Positions 51,566 through 61,400 of a DNA stretch of 64,000 nt are shown piece by piece. The notes under the pieces are model-generated. The model had not been told where the DNA came from. It worked only from the letters and a program-made list of their open reading frames with translations, and did no database searches. Origin of the DNA: Planctomycetota bacterium (lineage in GTDB: Bacteria; Planctomycetota; OFTM77). The position numbers were made by a program, and so were the translations under genes. How positions within the stretch are numbered: the first letter of the stretch is position 1; the number at the start of each line of letters is the position of its first letter. The stretch lies in NCBI GenBank assembly GCA_029260795.1, contig JAJDCO010000055.1:1-64000 (forward strand). Direction: 5' to 3'.

Positions 51566-53124
51566 CACATCAGCTCCTGCGGTGTCGGAGTTCGAGCACC
51601 TGGGCGCTCGACCGATTCCCCGGCGGCACCGCGCGCGCGATCGTGTCGAAAATGCGCGCCGGCCGCAAGGAAGGCCACCGCCGTCAAGACGAAGCCCAGT
51701 CCCAAGGAGGCACCGCTTCCCAAGACCAAGACGACAAAGCACGTCGCGTGCACCAGGCCGTACACGATCAATCCCCCCGGCCAGCCCGAGTGAATCGGCT
51801 TCCCGCGAGCGCGTCCGTGCGCGAGAAAGACGAGCGCCAGAAACACTCCCGCGAGGGCGATGTTCGGGACGCCGAATCCCAGGATGTCCACCGACGTCTT
51901 GAAGGCGCTCGCGTCGAGCTGCATCGCCGTGCCCGGTGCAAGACCCCATCCTTCGAGCAAGTGTGGGCCGAGCGGACTGGCCTCGCCCATCGTCACCCAC
52001 GGCAAGAAAGCCGACACCAGGACGACCGCGCCCCAGAACATCATGCCGCGGGAAACGGGCCCGGTCACTTGACGCCAAGCGTCGTGGGTCGTGCGAGCGG
52101 CGGGTGTCGGCTCGGGACTCGGGGGCGGCGAAGGAGCCTGCGGCGCCGCCACCCGAGGAGCTCGCCTCGCCACGCCGACCGGACGCTTCTTCGTTGCCTC
52201 CTCGGCGCACAGCTCATCGGCGAAGGCAGCGGCCGTCCGGAAGCGGCGCCGAGGATCCCGCGAGAGCGCCCGCAGAATGGCCTCATCCGTACGGCGCGCG
52301 ATCCTGGCTCGGCTCGAGGGCGGATCGAAGCGTCCCAGTGGCACGTGACCCGTCAACATCTCGTACAGCACGACGCCCAGCGAGTAGAGGTCTGCCCGTC
52401 CGTCGACCGTTCGCGGCGAGTCCCACTGCTCGGGAGCGACGTAGTTGACCGTTCCCAAGACCTCCTGCATCTCGGTGAGGCTGGCGGGACGCCCCCCGGA
52501 ACCGATCAGCTTGGCGAGGCCGAAATCCGCGAGACGGACGCGTCCCGTGTCGTCGACCAAGATGTTCTCGGGCTTGATGTCCCGGTGCACGACACCGCGG
52601 GCATGAGCGTAGTCCAGTGCTCGGCACACCTGACGAGCGATCTCCAACGATTCCTTCGGCTTCAGCTCGCCCCGTTCGATCAAGAGACGCAGATTCGCGC
52701 CCGAGACGTACTCGAGGACGAGGTAGAAGATCTTGTGGCTCTCGCCGAAGTCGTGGATGCCGACGATTCCCGGATGTTGAAGCTTTGCCAGAGTCCGCGC
52801 CTCGCGGGCGAATCGCTCCGTGAAATCCACGTCGCAGGCGAACTCGGGATGCAGCACCTTGATCGCGACTGGGCGGTCGAGCTTCTTCTGGCGAGCGCGA
52901 TAAACGGTTCCCATGCCGCCCTGCCCCTCGATACCGAGGATCTGGTAGGCCGGGAAGTGCCGGCCGATGACCGCCGGGGCGACGGCGCGGGGAGCTGGGC
53001 GCCGGGGAGACTTCGATCGAGACTCGATCCCGGCCTCGAGCCAGCAGCCCGGGCACAGTCCCAAGGGGGCGTGCAGGTCGTGGCAGGTCGACCCGCAGCG
53101 GGCACAATCAGGTGAACTCGGCAT
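51565..53124 (-). CDS. Membrane Ser/Thr protein kinase with zinc ribbon (kinase 2)
   Basis: A 519-aa protein. CARCGSTCHDLHAPLGLCPGC is the N-terminal zinc ribbon. The kinase domain has IEGQGGMGTVYRARQ, VAIKVLHPE, VVHRDIKPENIL, LADFGLAKL and GTVNYVAPEQW, so the catalytic residues are complete. A Pro-rich linker leads to about four TM helices and a basic tail. The start ATG at 53124 has GAGGAG upstream. It is the second of a kinase pair that share domain order but differ in the membrane part; it lies between the ECF sigma gene and kinase 1 on the same strand. Confidence 0.93.
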   Translation of the reverse strand: MPSSPDCARCGSTCHDLHAPLGLCPGCWLEAGIESRSKSPRRPAPRAVAPAVIGRHFPAYQILGIEGQGGMGTVYRARQKKLDRPVAIKVLHPEFACDVDFTERFAREARTLAKLQHPGIVGIHDFGESHKIFYLVLEYVSGANLRLLIERGELKPKESLEIARQVCRALDYAHARGVVHRDIKPENILVDDTGRVRLADFGLAKLIGSGGRPASLTEMQEVLGTVNYVAPEQWDSPRTVDGRADLYSLGVVLYEMLTGHVPLGRFDPPSSRARIARRTDEAILRALSRDPRRRFRTAAAFADELCAEEATKKRPVGVARRAPRVAAPQAPSPPPSPEPTPAARTTHDAWRQVTGPVSRGMMFWGAVVLVSAFLPWVTMGEASPLGPHLLEGWGLAPGTAMQLDASAFKTSVDILGFGVPNIALAGVFLALVFLAHGRARGKPIHSGWPGGLIVYGLVHATCFVVLVLGSGASLGLGFVLTAVAFLAAGAHFRHDRARGAAGESVERPGARTPTPQELM

Positions 53125-53229
53125 ATGAGCAACTCCTCTGACGACAACTCGTCTGTCGCTGCTCTGAAGCACCGAGTGCTCGAGGTTACCGGAGAATCTG
53201 AGAATTCGCTCCGGGAACGTCCGGGGGCC

Positions 53230-53949
53230 TCACAGCTGCAGCGAATCGAGGAGGTGCTGCATCTCCTGATCGACCTCGTCAGGATCCGAGACGGTATCGG
53301 AGATCTCCATGCGCAGCTGCTCACGGTATCGGCGTCGAAGCCGGTGGACCGCGACCTTGACGGCGCCCTCGCTCATGGTGAGTCGCTCACCGAGGTCCCG
53401 GTAGGACTCCGAGCCGTGGCCGGTCAAGGTGCTCTTCAGGGCTTGGAAGAGCTCCGCCTTGCCGTCTTGCCCATAGCTCGCCTCGAGCTTCTCGAGCACG
53501 GTTCCGAGAACGGTCAGCGCCCAGCGTCGGTCGTAGATCTTCTCGGCCGTGATCTCGTGACGAGGCTCGAGGGCGTAGCGTTGCTCGGCTCGGTCGACGT
53601 CGAGCGAGAGCTTCTTGCGACCACCGCCGCGCTTCTTGGCGTTCGCTCGATCGTGCTCGTTGGCGAGGAAGTGCTTGAACGAAGCGAGCAGGAAAGACCG
53701 GAAGCGTCCTCGCTCACGATCGACGTCGCCGAGATAATGCTTCTCGAGGAATCGAGCGAAGAAGGACTGGGTCGAGTCCTGCGCCGATTCAGGATCTTGC
53801 CCGCGACGACGCGCGAAGGCGTACAGCGGATACCAATAGACCTGGCACAAGGTCTCGAGAGCGGTGCGCGCCTTCCCCTTCGACTCGTTGCCTGCCTGAA
53901 TGACGATGCTCCAACGAGTCGTCGCGAAGCGACGCGAGCCGGTGGGCAT
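53230..53949 (-). CDS. ECF sigma factor of the STPK-linked planctomycete type
   Basis: A 239-aa protein opening MPTGSRRFATTRWSIVIQA, the hallmark start of these ECF factors. Region 2 is seen as VYWYPLYAFARRRGQDPESAQDSTQSFF and region 4 as YRDLGERLTMSEGAVKVAVHRLRRRY. It recruits RNA polymerase to a specific promoter set. No anti-sigma gene lies beside it; two Ser/Thr kinases follow in the same direction after 105 bp. This arrangement supports control by phosphorylation, as proposed for related ECF groups. ATG at 53949 is used rather than 54024. Confidence 0.9.
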   Translation of the reverse strand: MPTGSRRFATTRWSIVIQAGNESKGKARTALETLCQVYWYPLYAFARRRGQDPESAQDSTQSFFARFLEKHYLGDVDRERGRFRSFLLASFKHFLANEHDRANAKKRGGGRKKLSLDVDRAEQRYALEPRHEITAEKIYDRRWALTVLGTVLEKLEASYGQDGKAELFQALKSTLTGHGSESYRDLGERLTMSEGAVKVAVHRLRRRYREQLRMEISDTVSDPDEVDQEMQHLLDSLQL

Positions 53950-54135
53950 CGAGTCCCGAGGCGCGCCTTCGTTGTTCGATGGAGAGTCGGCGTTCAACGC
54001 GCGCTCCGGAGCGAATCGACCCACGTCGTCGGAGATGGCCGACGACCGATGGTGGACGAGAAACGACTTCGATCCTAGGAAGGCGTCTCGGAACAGACGA
54101 GACCGAAGCTACCCGATGAGAACGCGAGAGGCACG

Positions 54136-54417
54136 ATGAAAGCGATCTGGAAGGACACCGTCCTCGCCGAGAGCGAGGAGACCGTCGTCGTGGACGGCAA
54201 CCACTACTTCCCGCCGAGCTCCGTCGACTCCAAGCTCCTGCGAGCGAGCAAGAAGAAGACCGTCTGTGGCTGGAAAGGCGAGGCGAGTTACTCCGACGTG
54301 GTCGTCGGCGAGGCCGTGAACCGCGACGCGGTGTGGACCTACCCGAAGGCCAAGCCCGAAGCGCAATCGATCGAAGGCTACCTCGCGTTCTGGAACGGCG
54401 TCGAGGTCGTGGACTGA
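54136..54417 (+). CDS. DUF427 family protein
   Basis: A 93-aa protein. MKAIWKDTVLAESEETVVVDGNHYFPPSS, KKTVCGWKGEASYSDV and the closing YLAFWNGVEVVD are the conserved features of DUF427, a small all-beta domain of unknown function. Length is the family norm. It is divergent to the ECF sigma gene and followed by a long repeat-bearing gap. Confidence 0.9.
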   Translation: MKAIWKDTVLAESEETVVVDGNHYFPPSSVDSKLLRASKKKTVCGWKGEASYSDVVVGEAVNRDAVWTYPKAKPEAQSIEGYLAFWNGVEVVD

Positions 54418-54996
54418 AGCTGGGTGAGGATGCCAACTCGCCCAGCTGAACGGGTGGCGGTCCAGCGAACCGGTGGCTCGAGTGGTCCAGCGAGTGAGAA
54501 AGACCAAATCGGACCGCCGGCTTCAGCCGGCACGTTACGTGTCCTGAAACGTGAGCTCTCCGGGCGACCTCTCGTCCGAAGCCCGCATCAGTCCGAGATC
54601 GAGCGTCCGGAACGCCAACGTTTGGCCGCAAGCGTAACGATCCCGGCTGAAGCCGGCGGTCCAAGAATGACCACGCAGTGATCCCGCCCGAAGCCTGGCG
54701 TTGCAAAAACGAAATGCTCCAGACCGTCCCCTCGGAGGCCCGAATTCATTCGGGTGGGAGGTCGTTCCCCCTTCCGAAACCGTCGTGATCGCCGAGGGCG
54801 TCTCCAGCGGACTGAAGTCCGCCCTCCGGTTTGGCCATCATGTCAGTCGGCGACTCTGCAGGGGTGGCGGCTAGACAACAGGCCTCCTCCCCTGACAAGG
54901 CTGGCGAAGACTGCCCCGACAGGCCTCGATTCTTGCAACCTTGGGGTGAAGCCGGCGATCCGAGACGACCTCCACGGAGCCGGGCGGCGCCGCACT
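54418..54996. repeat. Gap with MITE-like inverted-repeat element and REP-like hairpins
   Basis: Perfect 20-bp inverted repeats, GGACCGCCGGCTTCAGCCGG at 54511-54530 and its complement at 54643-54662, bound a 152-bp element. The pairing continues inward (CGTTACG/CGTAACG). Each end is itself a hairpin (GCCGGC-TTCA-GCCGGC). A half copy is at about 54950 (GTGAAGCCGGCGATCC). At 54804-54829 lies the exact inverse of the hairpin at 7888-7913. No gene is supported here. The element has no transposase and would need one from elsewhere. Confidence 0.8.
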
Positions 54997-56502
54997 CTAA
55001 TCCTGCTGGCTGAACTGCCCGCCATGATCGCGGGCGATCCGACCGAGGAAGCGGGCATTGACGCCTTGGCCGATGCCGACCGTGTGAATGACGACTCGTC
55101 CGTGCGGATTCCAACGCTTCGCGCCTTGGAGGATCCGGTCGGTCGAGTCCCAAGCGCCACGACCCCCATTACCGGGCAGCATGGGTTTGCCGTCGGTGAG
55201 CAGGAAGATCGTATCGACGTTGGTCTCGTAGTAACGATCGAAGGTCCCGCGTCCTGCGATCGTGAAGGCGAGCTCGAGCGCATCGTAGATGTTGGTGGCA
55301 CCATCGGCCTGGAGTGAGTCGATCCAGCGCTGCGCTCGCTCGATCTGCTTCGGGCTCGCCGTCAGCATCTTGGGCGAGTAGACCTCGGCGCCGTTGGCAT
55401 ACTGAACGATGTTGAAGCGAGTCTCGGGATCGAGCTGGCTGAGCGCCTTCTTGAGCTCCCGTTGGCAGGCTTCGATCCGACTCGTCTCGCCGGGCTTCGC
55501 CGGCTCGCCCATCGCGCGGCCCTGTCCGCCCCGACCTCGTCGTCCGACGTGGTCGACGGCCTCCGCCATCGAGCCGGAGCAATCGATGACGTAGATGATC
55601 GAGCGACCTTCTTGAGGAATCCCGTGATAGGTCCCATAGCGCGAGTCGACCTTGGCTCCGGACTGGCCGCCCCCCAACGGCAACGCGCCCGTGCTCGCCA
55701 GGTGCCCCTGGTCGGCAAACCAACGCTTCCAAGCATCCACGCTCGTGCCGAGGGACTGACGGGTGAGCACCTCGAGCGCGCCGGCGATGCGAAGCTGGGT
55801 CTGGCCCTCTTCCTCCTCGAGACGATTGACGAGAGGCTCGACGGCCGCGGGCAGTGCCATCCGAGCGGCCAGCACCGCCGATTGCTCGCGAACGCTCGGA
55901 TCCTTGTGATCGATCAGATCGACGACCTTTTCTTGGACACGGTCCGACCAGCGCGACTCACCATGTCGGAATGCCTCGAGGAAGATGACGAGCTCTCCTT
56001 CGTCGCGGGTGCGCAGGAAGGACTTCTCCAAGCTGGCTTGCAGCTCGGGCAGCATCACTGCCTTCTGGACGACCAAGATCCGAAGCTGCAGAGGCGCCTT
56101 GGCATTCCGGGAGACCTCGTCGACGAGCCACTCCCAGGACACGGTGCTCCGAAGCTTGGCCACGTGGGCGAGCACGCGCTCCTGACCGGTGCGAATCGGG
56201 TCCAGGCGCTGGCGCAGCTCATAAACCGAAGCGACCTTGCCGGACAGCAGATTCGCGCGCCGCTCGGTCTCGATCGCGAGCGCCAGCTTCTCGAGCTGAT
56301 CGAACAGCTCCAAGAGGGCCTCGGCCGAGTCTGCCGAGTCGTAGACGGCCAGCCGGCTGACCAGCTTCGGAATCTCGTCGATCGCGTCGCTGGCGACGGC
56401 GTTCCGCCAATCTCGGCGAAACCCGCTCAGCGCCTCGGATTCATCTTCGGCGGCGCCCAGGATTGGGAGCCCGAGAAGCAGCAGACAACCAATTCGGATC
56501 AT
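54997..56502 (-). CDS. Exported vWA-domain protein with HEAT-like repeats
   Basis: A 501-aa protein with signal MIRIGCLLLLGLPILGAAEDES. Residues ~150-270 are helical HEAT-like repeats (DLIDHKDPSVREQSAVLAAR, VNRLEEEEGQTQLRIAGALE). The vWA domain follows: IIYVIDCSGSMAEAV, GATNIYDALELAF and IFLLTDGKPM form the metal-ion-dependent adhesion site. A Gly/Arg loop (GRRGRGGQGRAMG) is inserted right after the DxSxS motif. The protein ends soon after the vWA domain (GGQFSQQD). It probably binds a protein partner at the cell surface; the partner is unknown. Stand-alone gene. Confidence 0.85.
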   Translation of the reverse strand: MIRIGCLLLLGLPILGAAEDESEALSGFRRDWRNAVASDAIDEIPKLVSRLAVYDSADSAEALLELFDQLEKLALAIETERRANLLSGKVASVYELRQRLDPIRTGQERVLAHVAKLRSTVSWEWLVDEVSRNAKAPLQLRILVVQKAVMLPELQASLEKSFLRTRDEGELVIFLEAFRHGESRWSDRVQEKVVDLIDHKDPSVREQSAVLAARMALPAAVEPLVNRLEEEEGQTQLRIAGALEVLTRQSLGTSVDAWKRWFADQGHLASTGALPLGGGQSGAKVDSRYGTYHGIPQEGRSIIYVIDCSGSMAEAVDHVGRRGRGGQGRAMGEPAKPGETSRIEACQRELKKALSQLDPETRFNIVQYANGAEVYSPKMLTASPKQIERAQRWIDSLQADGATNIYDALELAFTIAGRGTFDRYYETNVDTIFLLTDGKPMLPGNGGRGAWDSTDRILQGAKRWNPHGRVVIHTVGIGQGVNARFLGRIARDHGGQFSQQD

Positions 56503-56662
56503 CAGCTATCAGGAGCGACGGAGATCGCTCCTCCCCCCTAAATGTCGCGTGGATCTTACCGGAGCCGGAATCGGCGAATCCGAGCGGCGTCCGTTTATGC
56601 GTTGGTCCGAGATACGAGCGCGGGCGGCGGTGGTTCCCAGTGGCTTTCCGGCAGGAGGTTTC

Positions 56663-57580
56663 TCAGTCTCCCCTCGTCGACGAGCCGCCGCGCCGCTCCT
56701 CGAGCTCCTCGAAGGTCTTCGGCCAGTCGCGTCCGAGCAGCTTCGAGAGGCTGCGATCCGCCAAGAGCTTACCCCCCGTCTGGCACCCGGGACAGTAGTT
56801 GGTTTCGGTCTGCGCATAGACGATCCGCTGCACCACCGTCCCGCAATCGGGGCACGCTTCCCCATACTTTCCGTGCACGGCCATCTCCGGCCGGAATGCC
56901 GTGACCTTCTCGGGAAACTTCGTTCCCGTCGCCTGACGAAGCCGGTCGATCCATTCCTGGAGCACGGCCTCAGTCGCGGCGTGCAGGCGAGCTTGCTCCT
57001 CGGCATCGAGGCGGCTGGTCCAACCGATCGGTGAGAGGCGAGCTCGGTGGAGGATCTCGTCCGAGTAGGCGTTGCCGATCCCGCTGAACAGGTGCGGATC
57101 GGTCAGCGAGCGCTTCAGCGTGTGGTTCTCTCGAAGCAGCACCTCTTGAAACGCCTCCCTGGTGCAGCCCATCACCTCGAGGCCGCCGGGGTCGAGCTGA
57201 CCGAAAGCCGATTCGCCGGCCATGACGTGAAGCGAAGCTCGGCGCTGGGTGCCCGCCTCGGTCAGGATGAGCGTGCCCGAGGTGAAGTCGAACGCCGCCA
57301 ATCCTATCTTGCCCGGAAGCCCGGCGCCGGCGGGCCTCCATTTGAGTCGTCCGGCGATCATCAAGTGGAGCACGAGAAAGTACGAGCCTTCGAGCTCGAT
57401 CACGATCCGCTTGCCCAGCCTTCGCACGCCGGTGACGGGACGGTCCGAGAGCTCCCGGAGCGGCGGCTCGACCGTCCGAAGCAGAAAAGGACTCTTGAGG
57501 CGGACACCGCGCAGACTCTCACCGACGAGACGCTCCTCGAGCGCGTCGAGATAGAGTGTGATGTCGGGAAGCTCAGGCAT
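56663..57580 (-). CDS. mutM: Formamidopyrimidine-DNA glycosylase family (Fpg/Nei)
   Basis: A 305-aa protein beginning MPELPDITLYLDALEERL; Pro2 and Glu3 are the catalytic residues of this family. LHLMIAGRLKW and NAYSDEILHRARLSP (the helix-2-turn-helix) follow. The C-terminal zinc finger is ACPDCGTVVQRIVYAQTETNYCPGC (shown in parts: CPDC and CPGC). It excises oxidised purines or pyrimidines and nicks the abasic site. A short basic tail follows the finger. Whether it is Fpg or Nei by substrate cannot be told by eye. Stand-alone; the next gene begins 21 bp away. Confidence 0.9.
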   Translation of the reverse strand: MPELPDITLYLDALEERLVGESLRGVRLKSPFLLRTVEPPLRELSDRPVTGVRRLGKRIVIELEGSYFLVLHLMIAGRLKWRPAGAGLPGKIGLAAFDFTSGTLILTEAGTQRRASLHVMAGESAFGQLDPGGLEVMGCTREAFQEVLLRENHTLKRSLTDPHLFSGIGNAYSDEILHRARLSPIGWTSRLDAEEQARLHAATEAVLQEWIDRLRQATGTKFPEKVTAFRPEMAVHGKYGEACPDCGTVVQRIVYAQTETNYCPGCQTGGKLLADRSLSKLLGRDWPKTFEELEERRGGSSTRGD

Positions 57581-57601
57581 CGCCCCCCCACGAGCAAAAC
57601 A

Positions 57602-58267
57602 TCAACGCGATGCTTGTCCGCCCGCGCGATTCTGGGAGCCCGGGCTCGGCGTCTTCGGGACGGGCGCCGGATCGGGCTGCACCTCGACCGAATCATCTCC
57701 AGCCGGATCCCAGCCGAACCACCCGACCACCCAATCCCCGAACTGCAGCGGAGACAATCCCAGTCGAACGCCACCGACCCCCAGGAACAGATTGACCTCG
57801 ACGTCGAGCAGCGAGACGGGCTCGAAGGCGGGCGTCTCGTCTTGGCGGAACATCGACTTGTCGCCGAATCGGAACGGGATGAAGAACAGGAAGTTCCCGG
57901 CGCCGCCGATATGGCGTTCCGAATCCTGGACCGGATACGAGAAGCGCAGATTCTCTCCGCTTCCATCGCGGTCGACGCGCGGTCCGTCTCGCATCGCGGC
58001 CACCACCCAACCCGCGTTGAGCTCTTCCCACTCGCCGATGACGCCATCGCTCCAACCGGCGCGATAGGTCTGAGCCACGCCGAGGCCAGTGCCGAAGAAC
58101 GGGGTGATGCGAAATCCGCCGTAAACGCCGACTCCGGTCGCGACCGAGATCGGCAGCACCTCGAGGCCATCGTGCAAGCGGTCGCGGAAGAACCGGTTCT
58201 CGACCTGGCACGAGACGCCGCAGAGGACCGCCAGCAATCCGGTCAATGCAGACAAGGTTTTGAGCAT
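57602..58267 (-). CDS. Putative lipoprotein, unknown function
   Basis: A 221-aa protein with lipoprotein signal MLKTLSALTGLLAVLCGVSC. The mature part has alternating Gly/aromatic strands (GVGVYGGFRITPFFGTGLGV, LFFIPFRFGDKS, VEVNLFLGVGGVRLGLSPLQ), which suggest an outer-membrane-linked beta structure. The last ~40 residues are Pro/Asp-rich. ATG at 58267 is used; the longer ORF-track start has no support. No known domain recognised. It sits 21 bp upstream of mutM on the same strand. Confidence 0.7.
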   Translation of the reverse strand: MLKTLSALTGLLAVLCGVSCQVENRFFRDRLHDGLEVLPISVATGVGVYGGFRITPFFGTGLGVAQTYRAGWSDGVIGEWEELNAGWVVAAMRDGPRVDRDGSGENLRFSYPVQDSERHIGGAGNFLFFIPFRFGDKSMFRQDETPAFEPVSLLDVEVNLFLGVGGVRLGLSPLQFGDWVVGWFGWDPAGDDSVEVQPDPAPVPKTPSPGSQNRAGGQASR

Positions 58268-58464
58268 GGAGTGACCGCTCTCTAGGAGGTCCGTCGAGAG
58301 GGAGTGACGGACGCAGTGGAGGCGTATGCGTCTTTTACGGTGGGCGAGGGGGAGAGGCGAGGGTCCAAGGGGCGGACGTTCTCCCGCTTGTCCAGACGAG
58401 CTCAGGACGGTGAATGTTCCGTCTCTACGGGGCGTGAGACAAGCCTTTCCCCGGTCTCCGCTCC

Positions 58465-61400
58465 TCATTGGCCATCGACCGAGACCCGAGGAGCTGGGCC
58501 GTTCAGAAGGCTAATACTGTGCTCAGTCAACAGCTTACGATACTCGGAGATTGCACCGGCGAGGAAGGCGTCCACCTGCGCCCGCTCGCTCGTCAGACTG
58601 TGGTCCAAGGCCGTGAGGGCCTGTCGCTGTGCCTCGGTCGGCGCCTCCCACGACGCCCTCAGTGAGCCGAGGACGAAGCGCAATCGCATCTCGGCCCAGT
58701 CGCGGGCCTCGATTCCCTGCCGATCTTCGGGTCGAACGAAGAGCCGCTCGAGCTCGGTGATCCGCTCCCGAAGCTCTCGCCCCTTCTTCTCGAGATCGGC
58801 GAGGGGCGCCTTCGGGTGGTGGCCGATCTTATCGAGCGCGAGGTCGAGGTCGCGGCGGACCGCCCGGAGTCGAGCAGTCGCTTCGGCAGCGCGCTCCTGC
58901 CATTCGCCCACGGCGAGGATGGCATCCCACTTCGCTCGACGGTCCTCGGGTCGAATGTCCTGCCTCGGATCGGGAAAGACGTGCAGAGTCCGCGTGACTT
59001 CAACCTCACGAAAGCGCAGCGTGACGAGATAGGCCCCGGCGGGCACCTCGGGGCCACGTCGGTCGTCGTCGTCCGTCTCCTCGGTCAAGGAGCGAAACGC
59101 GTCACGACGGAGGTCCCAGACCAGCCGTTGGAGGCCGGGCCTGGCCGGGAAATCTTCCTTCCGAACGACCTCACCGGACGCATCCTGCACCTCGAGCGTG
59201 AGCCTCTCGGCATCGGAGGGCTCCGGGCTGGCCGGAGACAGTAATGAGTAAGTCATCACCACCCCGTAAGGCACATTGACACCTCGGTACTCGGTGTGCC
59301 CGGGAAAGCGTGAAGCACCGGTCTGCCTCACTCGATACTGCTGTGCCGCGGGAAGAGAGTGCAGGGCGAGAGGGGCCGCCAGGCGGTGGTCGGTGAGATC
59401 GCGCAGCGGCGAGATGTCGTCGAGGATGTAGGCGGCTCGACCGTGGGTCCCGATGATGAGGTCGTGCGTGCGCGGATGCACGGTCAACGCCCGCACGCCG
59501 ACGGTCGGCACGCCGTGACGCCAGCGCAGCCACTGCTGTCCCCCATCGACGGTGACCCAGAGGCCGAGCTCGGTGCCGAGGAAGAGCAGATCGGGATCGA
59601 CGGGATCCTGCTCGATGACGTGGCAGTAGCCTTCGATCTCGTCGGTCGCGATCGAGGTCCAGGTCTCGCCGAAGTCGTCGGTGCGATAGACGTAGGGCGT
59701 CCAATCGGCGCGCCGATGGCCGTCGAGGACGACAAAGGCGCTGGCGGGATCGTGGGTCGAGGCCTCGACGTGCGGGATCCACGTCGGTTCGGGCAGTCCT
59801 GGCAGCCGTGCCTCGACGCTCGTCCACTGGGCTCCCCCGTCGCGGGTGACCTGGAGCCGCCCATCATCGGTGCCGACCCAGATCACGTCGCGCGATCGTG
59901 GGCTCGGTGCGATGGTGAGAATCGTGGTGTGATTCTCGGCGCCCGTGACGTCGAGCGTGAGGCCGCCACTGCTGTGCTGAGTCTGGAGATCGACGCGGTT
60001 CGTGGTGAGGTCGGGACTGATCAGGCGCCACGTGTCGCCGCGGTCTGTAGAGGTGTGGACGAACTGGCTCCCGAAGTAGAGGCCATCGGGCGCAAAGGGG
60101 TCGATCGCGAGCCCGGCGTTCCAGCTGAAGCGCAGCGGTGTGCCATCGGGGTGCACGGGCCGAATGTCCTGACGCTCTCCGGTCCGGAGGTCCCAGCGCT
60201 TGAGATGGCCCTCTTGGCTCATCGAGTAGCCGGAGAGGGAATCCTGCGGATGGGGCAGAGTCGCGAATCCGTCTCCGAAGCCGACCTCGTCCCAATGGTG
60301 ATTTCGGATGCCGCCGTTCTCCCAGATCTGGCTGGGGCCGCGCCAAGAGCCGTTGTCTTGCATGCCACCATAGACGTGGTACGGCAGGTCGTCATCGACA
60401 CTCAGATGATAAAACTGCGCGAGAGGCAGGTTGGAGACGAAGCGCCAAGTCTCGCCTCGATCCCGGCTGATCGCGACGCCGCCATCGTTGCCATCGATCA
60501 AGGTCCGACCATCCTCCGGGTCGATCCACAGAGCGTGGTGATCCGGGTGTACGGGCGAGAAGGGCACCAGAGTTTCGAAAGTCCGGCCGCCATCGTTCGA
60601 GACGTCGACGACGCCGTGCAGGTTGTAGACGCGATCGGGGTCCAGCGGATCGACGCGCAGGTCGGCGTAGTAGAACGGCCGCGACGCGATGCCGGGAGTC
60701 GAGTTGACCGATCGCCAACGACGACCGCCGTCGGTCGAGCGCAGCAGCGCGCTCTTTTCGGCCTCGACCAACGCGTACACGATGTCGGGATCCGACGGTG
60801 CAAACGCGATCCCGATGCGGCCGAGCTCGCCTGCCGGAAGACCGTCCGAAGCCGTCAAACGCTTCCAGGTCGCTCCCCCATCTTCGCTCAGGAACATCCC
60901 CGAGCCCGGTCCGCCCGATTCGAAGCGATGCGGCCAGCGGCGAGCCGTCCACATCGAGGCCAGCAGGCGATCGGGATGCCGAGGGTCGATGGCGAGATCC
61001 GCGGCTCCCGTGCGCTCATCGACGAACAGCACGCGCCGCCAGGTCTTTCCGCCGTCCGTCGTCTTGAAGACCCCGCGCTCGGGGTTCTCGCCCCAGGCCG
61101 TGCCCGTCGCGGCCACCCAAACGGTCTCGGGCTGCGTCGGATGCACGATCAAACGGTGGATGTGCTCGGTCTTCTCCAAGCCCAGATGCGTCCAGGTTTG
61201 GCCGCCGTCCCAAGTGCGATAGACACCGTTGCCGACCGAGGCGCTGTTGCGGAGGTTGCCTTCACCGGTTCCCACCCAGACGCGATCCGGGTCGCGCGGA
61301 TCGAGTGCGATCGCTCCGATCGAGGCCACGGGCTGATCGTCGAAGAGCGGGCGGAATCGGAGACCACCGTCATCGGACCGCCACAAGCCACCGGTCGCGG

